Assembly (NCBI GenBank): GCA_938083405.1
Contig: CALKCV010000466.1
Span: forward strand, 1-14,630
DNA: 14,630 nucleotides
Source of the DNA: an uncultured Microcoleaceae cyanobacterium
GTDB taxonomy: Bacteria > Cyanobacteriota > Cyanobacteriia > Cyanobacteriales > Microcoleaceae
Direction: 5' to 3'
Both the position numbers and the translations under genes were made by a program. This document shows, in pieces, positions 14,583 to 14,630 of the stretch (within the stretch, counting starts at the first letter, position 1; every line of letters starts with the position of its first letter). The notes under the pieces were generated by a model. It saw only the letters and a list, made by a program, of their open reading frames with translations, made no database searches and had not been told where the DNA came from.

Positions 14583-14613
14583 ATTATAACACGCTTAAGC
14601 GCGAAAAGAACAA
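14583..14613 (-). promoter_or_regulatory. promoter of the 69-residue gene with an operator-like palindrome
   Basis: On the minus strand a perfect TATAAT (14583-14588) lies 19 nt from TTGTTC (14608-14613). Between them is the exact 10-bp palindrome CGCTTAAGCG (14592-14601), well placed for a repressor dimer to block the polymerase. Confidence 0.6.
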
Positions 14614-14630
14614 TTCTTCAGCATTTTTAG

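Overview
The window comes from a filamentous-type cyanobacterium. The RNA polymerase beta' subunit is split into rpoC1 and rpoC2, RpoC2 carries the large insertion in the trigger loop that is typical of the phylum, and the octamer GCGATCGC (HIP1, a cyanobacterial signature) occurs about a dozen times in 14.6 kb. Heptameric tandem repeats of the AACTAAC and AATTAAT kind fill the gaps between genes, as in Nostoc- and Oscillatoria-like genomes.

Layout. (1) Positions 1-1768, plus strand: the end of what looks like a phosphonate headgroup operon. It holds the C-terminus of a 2-aminoethylphosphonate-type transaminase, a PntC/LicC-like cytidylyltransferase interrupted by an in-frame TGA, and a class I SAM methyltransferase. 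(2) Positions 1769-3281: a decayed, mostly non-coding stretch. It holds a frameshifted Cys-rich small gene, minus-strand coding remnants, several hairpins, and a 111-bp MITE-like element with 12-bp inverted ends and a perfect 9-bp target duplication. (3) Positions 3282-13781, minus strand: rpoB, rpoC1, a double-HNH endonuclease gene, and rpoC2, read right to left. (4) Positions 13782-14630: the rpoB upstream region, a small plus-strand gene with its own extended -10 promoter and a 5'-UTR hairpin, a strong hairpin terminator, and a convergent small minus-strand gene whose promoter spacer contains a palindrome.

The rpo genes give the beta, gamma (beta' N-terminal) and beta' C-terminal parts of the core polymerase, with catalytic and zinc-binding residues intact. 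The unusual points are the endonuclease gene at the rpoC1/rpoC2 split; stop codons of all three rpo genes that lie inside heptad repeats; an identical 14-bp element exactly 10 nt after both the rpoC1 and rpoC2 stops; and a switch in each rpo gene from A/C-ending codons in the 5' part to G/T-ending codons later. The MITE-like element and the double-HNH passenger are the best candidates for something not previously described. No tRNA, rRNA or CRISPR array was seen.
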